A stretch of DNA of 64,000 nt from positions 124,001-188,000 of the forward strand of contig NZ_JAGQCH010000001.1 of the NCBI RefSeq assembly GCF_024346055.1, in the 5' to 3' direction. The notes under the pieces are model-generated. The model searched no databases. It worked only from the letters and a program-made list of their open reading frames with translations, and was not told the origin of the DNA. The DNA comes from Cyanobium sp. Cruz CV13-4-11. GTDB lineage: Bacteria > Cyanobacteriota > Cyanobacteriia > PCC-6307 > Cyanobiaceae. This document shows, piece after piece, positions 1-9,415 of this stretch. The position numbers and the translations under genes are program-made. Each line of letters opens with the position of its first letter. The stretch's first letter is position 1.

Positions 1-411
1 GAAGCTCAGGGACCCGAAGAAGCGGGGCCAGCCCCAGTCCATCTCCAGATAGCCGATGGCGTAGATCTGCACCAGCACATGCAGGCCGGTGATCACCGTC
101 ATCGCGATCAGGGCCGGCTCGGTGATCAGGCCGTCGAAGCCCACCTTGAGCCCGGCGGTCTCCAGCCAGGTCCAGCCGAAGGTGAGGGGCTTGTAGAGGG
201 CAGCGGCACCGGCGGCGGAATTGGAATGGAGGGCTATCAGGGCGGCGGCGCTATGGACGAACGCCACGCTCACCAGGGTGAGGTTGAGATAGCCGCAGGG
301 GCGGGGGCCCGTGCGTGAGATCAGCCCCGGAGACCACAGCAGCGACAGCAGGGACGCCAGCAGCGGATACAGCGGAACCAGCCAGGCCGTCTGGGCGAAG
401 AACAGGGTCAT
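1..411 (-). CDS. ndhF: NDH-1 subunit F (NdhF3/F4-like), N-terminal 137 residues, cut by the left edge
   Basis: This is the amino end of a proton-pumping antiporter-like subunit of the thylakoid NDH-1 complex. The protein opens with a hydrophobic segment (AQTAWLVPLYPLLASLLSLL), then SRTGPRPCGYLNL, and ends in the window with LVQIYAIGYLEMDWGWPRFF. The RTGPRP and EMDWGWxRF stretches resemble the NdhF3/NdhF4 forms, which in cyanobacteria pair with NdhD3/D4 and CupA/CupB for CO2 hydration and uptake; this is from memory of the family. The ATG at 409-411 is the first in-frame start before the hydrophobic segment. The carboxyl half and any ndhD/cup partner lie beyond the left edge, so F3 versus F4 cannot be settled. 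Confidence 0.8.
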   Translation of the reverse strand, partial: MTLFFAQTAWLVPLYPLLASLLSLLWSPGLISRTGPRPCGYLNLTLVSVAFVHSAAALIALHSNSAAGAAALYKPLTFGWTWLETAGLKVGFDGLITEPALIAMTVITGLHVLVQIYAIGYLEMDWGWPRFFGSLSF

Positions 412-555
412 GGCGGGAGAACGATCGGGACCGGAGATGGCCCGCGTGGTGGCGAACACTAAGATCCCAGGCGACGAGCAGAGGCCTTTCCAGGAAGGAA
501 AGACCTATGGGTTCACCAAGCACTCGTGATCAGTCGGCCGGGGTCGGTGCGGGGC

Positions 556-3321
556 TCAGGCGTTGGCACTGCGACGACGGCGCCAGATCCGCCACACCTT
601 CTCCAGTTCCAGGTAGAGGAAGAACAACAGACTGAAGCCCACGCAGATGCCCAGATCACGGGCCGAGAGGGGAACGGTGCCGAAGAACTTCGCCAGCACC
701 GGCACATAGAGCAGCGACAACTGCAGCAGGGTGGTGAACACCACCGCTCCCAGCAGCCAGGGGTTGGTGAAGGGATTCACCTGCACCAGGGGACGGTCGC
801 TGCGCGCCGCCAGGGCATGGCCCATCTGGGCCAGGCACAGCATCGTGAACACCATCGTCTTCCAGGGAGCACCGGCCCTGGAGGCCAGCACCATCATCGT
901 GATCGTGATGACGGCGAACACCACGCCGATGCGCAGGATGTAGCTGCCGATGCCCCTGGCGAAGATCGATTCACCCGGCTCGGCGGGGGGGCGTTGCATC
1001 AGGCCGGCCTCCCCGGGCTCCAGGGCCAGGGCCAGGGCGGGAACCCCGTCGGTCACCAGGTTCATCCAGAGGATCTGGAGGGGGGTCATCGGCACCCCCA
1101 CCAGCCCCAGCAGGGGGGCGGAGGCAATCGTGATCAGTTCACCCACGTTGCTGCCGAGGATGTACTTGATGAAGCGGCGGATGTTGGCATACACCAGCCG
1201 GCCCTGCTCCACGGCGTTGACGATCGTGGCGAAGTTGTCGTCGAGCAGCACCATGTCGGAGGCCTCCTTGCTGACCTCGGTGCCGGTGATGCCCATGGCC
1301 ACCCCGATGTGGGCCTGCTTCAGGGCCGGGGCGTCGTTGACGCCGTCGCCGGTCATGGCCACCACTTGACCAAGGCCCTGGAAGGCCTTGACGATGCGCA
1401 GTTTCTGCTCGGGCGGCACCCGGGCAAAGACGTTGCAGCGGGCGACGATCGCGGCCAGGGCCTCGGAATCAGCCTCCTCCAGCTGCCGGCCCAGAACCAC
1501 CTCGGCGCCGGGGTCCACCAGGCCGATGTTGACGCCGATGGCCCGGGCTGTGAGGGGGTGGTCGCCGGTGATCATCACCGGGCGGATGCCGGCCTCCCGG
1601 CAGCGCGCCACCGCCTCGGCCACCTCGGGACGGGCGGGATCGAGCTGGGCCATCAGCCCCAGCAGCACCTGGTGCTCCAGTTCGTGCTCGGGGCTGGGGT
1701 GGTGGGGGGCGCAGGCGAAGGCGAGTACCCGCAGGCCGGAGGCGGCCAGATCCCTGGCCTGCTCCAGCCACCACTGGCGCTGGTCCTCGCTGAGGGCCGC
1801 CACACCGGAGGCGTCGAGCCAGCGGTCACAGGTGCCGAGAATCACCTCGGGGGCCCCCTTGCTGATCATCAAAGTGGTGGAGCCGGCCGCCGTGTCCCCG
1901 AGGGGGGCCTGCAGGCTGCCGTCGGGGTCGTTCACCCAGACGGCCATCAGCTGGCGCTCGGAGCTGAAGGGGATCTCGGCGTCCCGCTTGAAGTGGCTGC
2001 GCAGGGCGAAACCATCCAGGTCGGCCTTCGCGGCCGCCACCACCAGGGCCCCTTCGGTGGGATCGCCGAGGATTTCCCAGCGACCATCGGGTTCCTGTTT
2101 GAGTTCGGCGTCGCTGCAGAGGACACCGGCCTGGAGCAGCAGATTCCGGCTGCCCGGGGCCAGACCGGCAGCCCCACCGGCGGGGGGGGTGAGTTCGGTG
2201 GCGTGGAAGGCGCCGTGGGGCTCGTAGCCGTTGCCGCTCACCGCCAGCGCCGTGGTGCCGCTGCGCAGCTCCTGCACCACCTGGCGGTTGAGGGTGAGGG
2301 TGCCGGTCTTGTCGGTGCAGATCACCGTGACCGAACCCAGGGCCTCCACCGCCGGTAGGCGGCGGATCAGGGCGGCGCGTTGCACCATGCGCTGGGTGCC
2401 GATGGCCAGGGTGACGGTGATCACCGCCGGCAGTCCTTCCGGCACGATCGCCACCGCCATCGACAGGGCCACTTCCAGCAGATCGAGCAGCTTCTGGCCC
2501 ATCAGCCAGCCCAGCAGCACCACCACGGCCACCAGGGCCAGGGCGGAGCCGACCAGCACGTTGGCCAGACCATCGAGCCGTTCCTGCAGCGGTGTGGTCT
2601 CCCCACCCGCCGTGTTGATCATCTCGGCGATCTTGCCCAGTTCGGTCTGCATGCCCGTGGCGCTGACCACCGCCAGACCGCGGCCGCGCACCACCTCAGT
2701 GCCCTGGAACAGGCAGTTCTGGCGCTCCAGGACGGGCGTGGTGGGTTCGAGCACCAGGACGGCCAGCTTGTTCACCGCTTCGGCCTCGCCGGTGAGGGCC
2801 GCCTCCCGCAGGCCCAGCTCGGCCACCTCCAGCAGGCGGGCATCGGCCGGTACCCGGTCGCCGGCTTCCACCCGGATCAGGTCCCCGGGCACCAGCTGCT
2901 CGCTGGGCAGCCGTTCCCAGATGCCATCGCGACGCACGGTCACCAGGGGCTGGGCCATGTCGCGCAGGGCTTGAAGCGCCTGCTGGGCTCGGCTTTCCTG
3001 CAGATAGCCGAGCAGGGCATTGAGGCCCACGATCAGCACGATGGCGATCGCATCCTTGGGGAACCGCTGGGCGGCATAGGCCACACCGGCCGAGACCGCC
3101 GCCACGGCCAGCAGCATGATCAGCATCACGTTGCTGAACTGATCCCAGAGGATGCGCAGGTTGCTGCGTCCGGCCTTGAGTTCCAGCCGGTTCAGCCCCA
3201 CCCTGGCCAGCCGTTCGGCGCACTGGGCCGTGCTCAGGCCGTCGGCGCTGGCCTCCAGACCCTTGAGGCACTCCTCAGGTGCCAGGGCGTGCCAGGGGCT
3301 CACGGTGGTGGCTGAGTTCAA
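556..3321 (-). CDS. P2-type cation-transporting ATPase (Ca2+-ATPase/Pma1 family)
   Basis: A 921-residue membrane ATPase that pumps cations using ATP. An N-terminal cation-ATPase domain (about 10-80) is followed by an actuator domain with TGE (ALTGEAE, about 175). The fourth membrane helix carries IVPEGLPAV (about 293), the phosphorylation site is DKTGTLT (about 336), and the hinge is TGDGVNDAP. Hydrophobic segments at the C-terminus complete a ten-helix layout. PEGLP and the overall length point to the P2A/P2B calcium or broad-cation group rather than heavy-metal pumps, and no CPx motif is present. Specificity (Ca2+, Mn2+ or Na+) cannot be read from sequence. It is the first of six consecutive membrane proteins and ends about 145 bp from the start of ndhF. 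Confidence 0.93.
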   Translation of the reverse strand: MNSATTVSPWHALAPEECLKGLEASADGLSTAQCAERLARVGLNRLELKAGRSNLRILWDQFSNVMLIMLLAVAAVSAGVAYAAQRFPKDAIAIVLIVGLNALLGYLQESRAQQALQALRDMAQPLVTVRRDGIWERLPSEQLVPGDLIRVEAGDRVPADARLLEVAELGLREAALTGEAEAVNKLAVLVLEPTTPVLERQNCLFQGTEVVRGRGLAVVSATGMQTELGKIAEMINTAGGETTPLQERLDGLANVLVGSALALVAVVVLLGWLMGQKLLDLLEVALSMAVAIVPEGLPAVITVTLAIGTQRMVQRAALIRRLPAVEALGSVTVICTDKTGTLTLNRQVVQELRSGTTALAVSGNGYEPHGAFHATELTPPAGGAAGLAPGSRNLLLQAGVLCSDAELKQEPDGRWEILGDPTEGALVVAAAKADLDGFALRSHFKRDAEIPFSSERQLMAVWVNDPDGSLQAPLGDTAAGSTTLMISKGAPEVILGTCDRWLDASGVAALSEDQRQWWLEQARDLAASGLRVLAFACAPHHPSPEHELEHQVLLGLMAQLDPARPEVAEAVARCREAGIRPVMITGDHPLTARAIGVNIGLVDPGAEVVLGRQLEEADSEALAAIVARCNVFARVPPEQKLRIVKAFQGLGQVVAMTGDGVNDAPALKQAHIGVAMGITGTEVSKEASDMVLLDDNFATIVNAVEQGRLVYANIRRFIKYILGSNVGELITIASAPLLGLVGVPMTPLQILWMNLVTDGVPALALALEPGEAGLMQRPPAEPGESIFARGIGSYILRIGVVFAVITITMMVLASRAGAPWKTMVFTMLCLAQMGHALAARSDRPLVQVNPFTNPWLLGAVVFTTLLQLSLLYVPVLAKFFGTVPLSARDLGICVGFSLLFFLYLELEKVWRIWRRRRSANA

Positions 3322-3374
3322 CGCAGCGGTTCACGAATCGCTCAAACATTAGTCACAGGATGCGGCGGTTCCGG

Positions 3375-4571
3375 TCAAGCCTCGTGCACCTCTTGCGGAA
3401 CAGCCTCGAGGCGTTTGAGCCGCCGCTCCAGCAGCAGCAGGCCCACCACGGTGGTGAGCGTCACCATCAGCACAAGGGAGGAGAACTGCACCGCATCGAT
3501 CAGGCCCTGGTTCAGTGCTGTTGTCGCAAAGACCAGCCCCGGCAGGCCGCGGGGGATCAGGCCGAACACCACCAGCCAGCGGTCGACGCCCTCCCGCCTG
3601 TCGTTGCGGTCGATGCCCAGGCCGCAGGCCAGCTTGCTGAGCACGGCCATCACGATCAGGGCCGCCGCCAGGCTCCAGGCCGCCGGCTGCAGCAGGGTGC
3701 CGGCGCTGATGCGCATCCCCACACTGATGAAATACAGCGGCAGGAACACCTCCGAGAGCACGGTCAGCACCCGCTGAACCTCCCCCTCCACCGGCCCCAG
3801 CCGGGCCATCAGCACCCCCCCCCAGAGGGCCCCCAGCAGGCTGGTCAGGCCGCAGGCCTCGCCCACCCAGGCCGAACCGATCAGCAGCATCAGGATCGAC
3901 AGAGCACTGGCGGGCCTGCGGCTGTGATGCCGGCTCCAGTGCGCCACCGCCAGCCAGCTCAGCACCGCCAGCAGCACCCCCAGCAGCGGACCGGCCCAGC
4001 CGATCCCGTGGGTTCCCAGCCGCAGGCCCGCGCTGGCGGTGGCGATCGCCAGCAGGGCGATGGCCGGCAGATCATCGAGGACCGACACGCCCACCAGCAT
4101 CCGACCCGAGGGGGTCTGGATGGCACCCCGCTGGGCGAGGACCCGCAGGGTCACACCGGTGCCGGTGGCGCTCAGCACCGCCAGGCACAGGAGGGTGGTG
4201 GGAATGGAGAGGTCGAACAGACTCCTGAGGGGCCAGAACGCCAGCAGCGGTGTGCAGAAGCTCAGCGCCACCGTGCGCAGGATGGCGGCACGGCGGGAGC
4301 TGAGCAGGTCGCCGCGCACTTCCAGGCCCACCTGGAAGAACAGGGTGAGCACCCCCAGCTCCGTGAGGCCGCTCAGGGGCGCCATCGCCTCGAACGGCAC
4401 CACGGTGTTGCCCAGGACGAAGCCCATGACTAGCTCCAGAATGATCGCCGGCACGGCCAGGCGTGCCATCCAGCTTTCCGAGAGGCGGGCCAGCAGCACG
4501 CCGATCAGCAGGATCAGGAGGGTGCTGAGCAGCGAAGGTTGTGCCATGGCACGCAGTTGCCCAGACGGCAT
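3375..4571 (-). CDS. Cation:proton antiporter, CPA2 (KefB/NapA) family
   Basis: A 398-residue, almost wholly hydrophobic protein with the 12-13 helix layout of Na+/H+ or K+/H+ exchangers. Family marks include LELVMGFVLGNTVVPFE near residue 60, LTELGVLTLFFQVGLE near 85, and VSVLDDLPAIALLA near 165, where the paired Asp of CPA2 exchangers lies. There is no C-terminal TrkA-N domain, so it is shorter than KefB/KefC. The ATG at 4569-4571 is preceded by an AGGGGGA ribosome-binding sequence at good spacing, which favours it over an ATG eight codons later. It is divergent from the KimA-like gene across 81 bp, so shared regulation is possible. Confidence 0.88.
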   Translation of the reverse strand: MPSGQLRAMAQPSLLSTLLILLIGVLLARLSESWMARLAVPAIILELVMGFVLGNTVVPFEAMAPLSGLTELGVLTLFFQVGLEVRGDLLSSRRAAILRTVALSFCTPLLAFWPLRSLFDLSIPTTLLCLAVLSATGTGVTLRVLAQRGAIQTPSGRMLVGVSVLDDLPAIALLAIATASAGLRLGTHGIGWAGPLLGVLLAVLSWLAVAHWSRHHSRRPASALSILMLLIGSAWVGEACGLTSLLGALWGGVLMARLGPVEGEVQRVLTVLSEVFLPLYFISVGMRISAGTLLQPAAWSLAAALIVMAVLSKLACGLGIDRNDRREGVDRWLVVFGLIPRGLPGLVFATTALNQGLIDAVQFSSLVLMVTLTTVVGLLLLERRLKRLEAVPQEVHEA

Positions 4572-4652
4572 TCAAGTCCCCCTGCCACGTTGTGGTGACG
4601 AAGGGATTCAGACCTAGCGTCCTAATTCATCCAGCGGAAGAGCTGAAGTCGC

Positions 4653-6533
4653 ATGCTCATCCTTGACAACCTGCGGCGTCGGCTGATCGGCACCCCCCTG
4701 CCCACCAGCGCCCATCACGAAGAGCGCTACAGCAACGCCGAGGCCCTGGCGATTCTCAGCTCCGACGCCCTCTCCTCGGTGGCCTACGCCACCCAGGAGA
4801 TCGTGCTGGTGCTGGGGATGGGTGGTGCGGCGGCCCTGCCGTTCACCCTGCCGATCACCGTGCTGATTGTGGGGCTGATGCTGATCGTGGCCAGCAGCTA
4901 CCGGCAGACGATCAAGGCCTATCCGCACGGTGGCGGTTCCTACCGGGTCTCGCAGCAGAACCTCGGCCAGACGGCAGGCCTGGTGGCGGGTGCCTCTCTC
5001 TCGATCGACTACGTGCTGACGGTGGCGGTGAGCGTGGCCGCCGGTATCGCCGCCCTCACCTCCTATTTCCCTGGTCTGGCTCCGGCGCGGGTGCCCCTCT
5101 GCCTGCTGGCGGTGCTGCTGGTGATGCTCGCCAACCTGCGGGGGGTGAGCTCCAGCGCCAGGTTTCTGAGCTTGCCCACCTTTCTGTTCATGGGCGCCGT
5201 CGTCACCCTGCTGGTGGCCGGGTTCATCAAGACGGGGCTGGGCCAGCTCCCCCCCCTGCCTCTGGCGGAGCAGCAACGGCTGCTGGCGGCGGCCCACCAG
5301 GGCACCCAGGGGCTGCAGGCCATTGGCCCCCTGCTGCTGATGCGGGCTTTCAGTTCCGGCTGCGCCGCCCTCACCGGCATCGAGGCGATCAGCGACAGCG
5401 TCGCCGCCTTCAAGCCGGTGGAGTGGCGCAACGCCCGTCGGGTGCTCGGGGTGATGGTGCTGATGCTGGCCCTGATGTTCAGCGGCATCAGCGCCCTGGC
5501 CCAGCAGGGCGGCCTGGTGGTGGAGGAGAACGGTCCCACGCTTCTCTATCAGCTGGGGGAGCGGATCTTCGGCGATGGGCCGCTGCTGTTCGTGCTGCAG
5601 CTGGCGACGCTGCTGATCCTGCTGCTGGCCGCCAACACCGCCTATGCGGATTTCCCCAGGCTGGCCGCTTTCCTGGCCCAGGACGGCTTCCTGCCGCGCC
5701 AGCTCTGCTCCCTGGGCGACCGGCTGGTGTTCAGCAACGGCATCTTTGCCCTCAGCGCCCTGGCCGGCCTGCTGCTGGTGATCGTGGATGGCAGCGTCAG
5801 CCGCCTGATCCCCCTCTATGCGGTGGGCGTGTTCATCAGTTTCACCCTCTCCCAGGCCGGGATGGTGGTGCACTGGTGGAAGCTGCAGGACCGGGGCTGG
5901 CGCTCCAGGGCGCTGATCAACGGGATCGGCGCCGCGATCACCGCCGTGGTGGCGGTGATTCTTCTGATCAGCAAGTTCACCCATGGGGCCTGGGTGGTGG
6001 TGGTGGCGATTCCGCTGCTGGTGATGCTGTACCTGCGCATTCGCACCCACTACAACCATGTGTCGAAGCGGCTGCGGATGGGCTCCGACGTCCGACTGAA
6101 ACTGCCGCCTTCGCCTCCGAACGGAGGTGGCACTCCAACAGTCGTTCTAGTGGGCCAGCTGCACCGCGGCAGCTTCGAGGCCCTCTGCTTTGCCCGCAGC
6201 AACGCCAGCGACCTGGTGGCCGTGCATGTGGATCTCGGCGACGGCCGCGCCGAGAAGTTCCGCGAGCAGTGGAGTCGGCAGCTGCCGGACGTTCCGCTGG
6301 AGGTGCTGGAGTCCCCCTACCGCTCCTTGGTGGACCCGGTGGTCGACTTCGTGCGGCGCTTCGAGCGCGAGCACCACAAGGGTCGCCTCTCCTTCTGCAT
6401 GGTGGTGCTGCCGGTGTTCGTCACCCGCCACCGCTGGGAGAATCTGCTCCACAACCAGTCGACGATCCGCCTGCGGCGGGCCCTGCGCGAGCGCGGCACC
6501 CGTGTCGTCACTACGGTCGGCTTCTACCTCTGA
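4653..6533 (+). CDS. APC-superfamily permease, KimA-like (potassium transporter) family
   Basis: A 626-residue protein with about 12 membrane helices and a cytoplasmic C-terminal domain of about 150 residues. The start (RYSNAEALAILSSDALSSVAY) and the YPHGGGSYRVSQQNLG segment near residue 90 match the KimA/YdaO group of APC permeases. The Bacillus subtilis member is a high-affinity K+ importer regulated by c-di-AMP. The C-terminal part (SNASDLVAVHVDLGDGRAEKF) resembles the family's regulatory domain. The following SLC13 gene starts 8 bp after the stop, so the two are probably co-transcribed. Potassium as substrate is inferred from family; general amino-acid permease annotations are the alternative. 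Confidence 0.8.
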   Translation: MLILDNLRRRLIGTPLPTSAHHEERYSNAEALAILSSDALSSVAYATQEIVLVLGMGGAAALPFTLPITVLIVGLMLIVASSYRQTIKAYPHGGGSYRVSQQNLGQTAGLVAGASLSIDYVLTVAVSVAAGIAALTSYFPGLAPARVPLCLLAVLLVMLANLRGVSSSARFLSLPTFLFMGAVVTLLVAGFIKTGLGQLPPLPLAEQQRLLAAAHQGTQGLQAIGPLLLMRAFSSGCAALTGIEAISDSVAAFKPVEWRNARRVLGVMVLMLALMFSGISALAQQGGLVVEENGPTLLYQLGERIFGDGPLLFVLQLATLLILLLAANTAYADFPRLAAFLAQDGFLPRQLCSLGDRLVFSNGIFALSALAGLLLVIVDGSVSRLIPLYAVGVFISFTLSQAGMVVHWWKLQDRGWRSRALINGIGAAITAVVAVILLISKFTHGAWVVVVAIPLLVMLYLRIRTHYNHVSKRLRMGSDVRLKLPPSPPNGGGTPTVVLVGQLHRGSFEALCFARSNASDLVAVHVDLGDGRAEKFREQWSRQLPDVPLEVLESPYRSLVDPVVDFVRRFEREHHKGRLSFCMVVLPVFVTRHRWENLLHNQSTIRLRRALRERGTRVVTTVGFYL

Positions 6534-6541
6534 ACGGCCCG

Positions 6542-8362
6542 ATGCAAGCGTTCCTCACGGTCGCCGCCACACCGGAAGGGCTGATCACCCTGGCGGTGTT
6601 TGTGGGAGCGATGGTCCTGTTCGTCACCGGGTGGCTCGCCCCGGAGGTGACCGGTCTGCTGGCAGCGGCCCTGTTGGTCAGCTTCAAGGTGCTCAAGCCG
6701 GATGAGGCGGTGCAGGGTTTCGGCAGCCCCGCCCTGATCACCCTGATGGGCCTGTTCGCCGTTTCCGCCGGCCTGTTCCGCAGTGGCGGCCTGGATCGGT
6801 TGCGGGCCCTGATCGGTTCCGATGCGGTCCGCAGCCCCAAACGGATGATCGCCCTGCTGGTGGGGGTGGTGGCCCCCATCTCGGGCTTCATCCCCAACAC
6901 CCCGATCGTGGCCACCCTGCTGCCGGTGATCGAGGGCTGGTGCCACCGGCGTGGGGTTTCCCCCTCGAAAGTGCTGCTGCCCCTGTCGTTCGCCACCGTG
7001 CTGGGCGGCACCATCTCCCTGCTCGGCACCTCCACCAACCTGCTGGCCAGTGATGTGAGCCGCCAGCTGGGCTTCGGTTCCCTGGAGCTGTTCAGCTTCA
7101 CGGCCATCGGCATCCCCGTGTGGCTTCTGGGGGGGCTGTACATGCTGGTCGTCTCCGACCGGTTTCTCCCCGACCGCGGCCAGGGGGATGGGGACCTGCT
7201 CGGCGGTCTCACCCGTGACGGCTACCTCACCGACGTGCTGATCCCTGAGCAGTCCGAGCTGATCGGCCAGTCGCTGCACAACAGCCGCCTGCAGCGGCGC
7301 TTCGACGTTGACGTGCTGGAGCTCCACCGCGGCCAGGACAGCTTCAGCGCCCCCCTGGCCGACCTGACCCTGCAGGGGGGCGACCGGCTGCTTCTGCGCT
7401 GCAACCGCGACAACCTGCTGCGCCTCCAGCAGGAGCACACCGTCACCCTCGCCCCGATCGGCGGGCAGGAGGAGGATCTGCGCGAACTGGCCGGCGAGAC
7501 CACCTCCCCCCAGCGGGTGGTGGAAGTGCTGCTGCCCAACGGTTCCACCCTGGCCGGGGCGAGCGTGCGGGACATGCGCTTTCGCCAGCGCTACAACGCC
7601 ACCCTGCTGGCGGTGCGGCGGGGCAACCAGGTGCTGCGTGAGCTGCTGGGCCGCGTGGTGCTGCAGGCCGGCGACGTGCTGTTGCTGCAGGCCCCGGTGG
7701 ACGCCATTCGCGGCCTGCAGGCCAACAACGACCTGGTGGTGCTCGACGAGCTCGAGAAGGACCTGCCGACCACCGATCGCAAGCGCGTCGCCCTGGTGAT
7801 CGGTGCACTGATGATCCTGCTGCCGATGCTCAAGATCCTGCCGTTGATGGCCTCGGTGCTGCTGGCGATGGTGGCCATGGTGGCCACGGGCTGCCTGCGC
7901 TCCGGTGAATTGCTGCGCTCCATCCGCTGGGACGTGATCCTGCTGCTGGGCTCCCTCTCCTGCTTCAGCGTGGCCATGCAGAAGACCGGCCTGGCCGAGG
8001 CCCTGGCCACCGATCTGCTGCACTCCCTCAAGGGCTGGCCCGCCTATGGGGTGCTGCTGGTGGTGTTCGTGCTGGGACAGGTCTTCACCGAGGCCCTCAG
8101 CAACGGCACCACCGTGGTGCTGCTGATTCCTATCGCCACCGAACTGGCCAAGGGGCTGGCGATGCCGCCGATGGCCTTCATCTTCGCGATCACCTTCGCC
8201 GCCAGCCAGAGCTTCCTCACCCCGATCGGCTACCAGACCAACCTGATGGTGTTCGGCCCTGGTCGCTATCGCTTCCTTGACATGGCCCGCTATGGGGCAC
8301 CGCTCACGATCGGCCTGGCCCTGGTGGTGCCCTGGCTGATCTGTCGTCACTTCGGCCTGTAG
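6542..8362 (+). CDS. SLC13-family permease with two RCK_C (TrkA-C) domains
   Basis: A 606-residue transporter of the DASS/SLC13 group (Na+/sulfate or dicarboxylate type). Hydrophobic blocks at about 1-220 and 410-606 flank a soluble middle with two TrkA-C-like repeats (about 222-300 and 325-395; GGDRLLLRCNRDNLLRL and AGDVLLLQAPVDAIRGL). The transport signature FIPNTPIVATLLPV lies near residue 118, and SFLTPIGYQTNLMVFGPG marks the second half. RCK_C domains imply gating by a small ligand. The ATG follows the KimA-like stop by 8 bp. Cyanobacterial relatives are often called sulfate permeases, but the substrate is not proven here. Confidence 0.88.
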   Translation: MQAFLTVAATPEGLITLAVFVGAMVLFVTGWLAPEVTGLLAAALLVSFKVLKPDEAVQGFGSPALITLMGLFAVSAGLFRSGGLDRLRALIGSDAVRSPKRMIALLVGVVAPISGFIPNTPIVATLLPVIEGWCHRRGVSPSKVLLPLSFATVLGGTISLLGTSTNLLASDVSRQLGFGSLELFSFTAIGIPVWLLGGLYMLVVSDRFLPDRGQGDGDLLGGLTRDGYLTDVLIPEQSELIGQSLHNSRLQRRFDVDVLELHRGQDSFSAPLADLTLQGGDRLLLRCNRDNLLRLQQEHTVTLAPIGGQEEDLRELAGETTSPQRVVEVLLPNGSTLAGASVRDMRFRQRYNATLLAVRRGNQVLRELLGRVVLQAGDVLLLQAPVDAIRGLQANNDLVVLDELEKDLPTTDRKRVALVIGALMILLPMLKILPLMASVLLAMVAMVATGCLRSGELLRSIRWDVILLLGSLSCFSVAMQKTGLAEALATDLLHSLKGWPAYGVLLVVFVLGQVFTEALSNGTTVVLLIPIATELAKGLAMPPMAFIFAITFAASQSFLTPIGYQTNLMVFGPGRYRFLDMARYGAPLTIGLALVVPWLICRHFGL

Positions 8363-8383
8363 GTCCTGCGGGCAACGTCGGGT

Positions 8384-9415
8384 TCAGGGCGTGGGCCGCA
8401 GGCGCCCCCGTTGCCGAAGCGAATCGGTCAGGGAAAGGATCAGCATGCCGATGCCGATCAGCCCCGTGACCCATTCAGGCAGATGGAGATCGTGCTGGGC
8501 CAGCACGATGCTGGTCAGCATCAGAACCCCAAGGGCGCCGATGGCGTAATGGGCGCCATGCTCCAGGAACACCAGCTGATCGAGTGCCTTCTCCCGACTC
8601 AGCATCAGGGTGAGGGAGCGGATGAACAGGGCTCCGAGACCCAGGCCGGTGAGGATCAGGCCCAGGTTCTGGGTGATGGCGAAGGCCCCGATGGTGCCAT
8701 CCAGGCTGAAGGAGGCATCGAGGAGCTCCAGATAAAGCAGGCTGGCCAGCCCACCACCGGCCGCCAGCCGGAGCCCCGCCTGCTCCTCATTGCCAAAGGC
8801 CTGTCCCAGCGAGCTGCTGAGCAGCTGCAGGACCAGGCCGATCACGCCGCTGATCATCACCTCGGCCCGCAGGCTCTCCGGCAGGGCGGCAACGAGCAGC
8901 AGCAGCAGGATCAGGGCAAGGGCCACCTCCAGCGCCTCCACCCGTCCGGCGGCGCTGAGTCGGCGTTCCAGGGGGCGGAACCAGTGAAGGGTCTTGGCTT
9001 CGTCGAAGAAATAGCGCAGGAACACCATCAGCAGGAACAGTCCGCCGAAGGCGAGGATCCTGGGTTCCGCCAGCTCCAGCAGTTCCCGGTAGCGCTCCGG
9101 GTGGTGCAGGGCCGCATCGAGGGCGGTGCCCATGCCGACACCACCGGCCAGGGAGACCATCACCAGGGGGCCCGCAAAGCGAACGCCGAAGACGGGAATC
9201 ACCAACCCCCAGGTGAGAAAGAAGCGCTGCTGGCCGGGCGTCAACCTGTCGAGCACCCGGGCGTTCACCACCGCATTGTCGAAGGAGAGGGAGATCTCCA
9301 GCAGCAGCAGCACCAGGGTGATCCAGGCCGCTTCCAGACCCTGCAGCCCGAGCACGATCGCCAGTCCCCCGGCGCAGCAGGCCAGGGGGACAAGCAGATA
9401 GTGCAGATATCGCAT
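8384..9415 (-). CDS. DUF475 family, TerC-like integral membrane protein
   Basis: A 343-residue protein with about nine hydrophobic helices. LEISLSFDNAVVNARVLDRL near residue 40 carries the acidic SFDNAVVN signature of the TerC/DUF475 group, and a second copy-like element (YLELLDASFSLDGTIGAFA) lies near residue 225. Conserved acidic residues inside the membrane suggest metal-ion handling; TerC-family members are linked to Mn2+ or tellurite, which is family knowledge. The start ATG shares a base with the stop of the upstream DedA gene (TGATG at 9413-9417), so the two are translationally coupled. It converges with the SLC13 gene 21 bp away. Confidence 0.85.
   Translation of the reverse strand: MRYLHYLLVPLACCAGGLAIVLGLQGLEAAWITLVLLLLEISLSFDNAVVNARVLDRLTPGQQRFFLTWGLVIPVFGVRFAGPLVMVSLAGGVGMGTALDAALHHPERYRELLELAEPRILAFGGLFLLMVFLRYFFDEAKTLHWFRPLERRLSAAGRVEALEVALALILLLLLVAALPESLRAEVMISGVIGLVLQLLSSSLGQAFGNEEQAGLRLAAGGGLASLLYLELLDASFSLDGTIGAFAITQNLGLILTGLGLGALFIRSLTLMLSREKALDQLVFLEHGAHYAIGALGVLMLTSIVLAQHDLHLPEWVTGLIGIGMLILSLTDSLRQRGRLRPTP

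Noticed and set aside
526-2358. 610-codon open frame antisense to the P-type ATPase
   Set aside because: His/Gly/Gln-rich shadow of a GC-rich gene; the opposite strand has full ATPase motifs.
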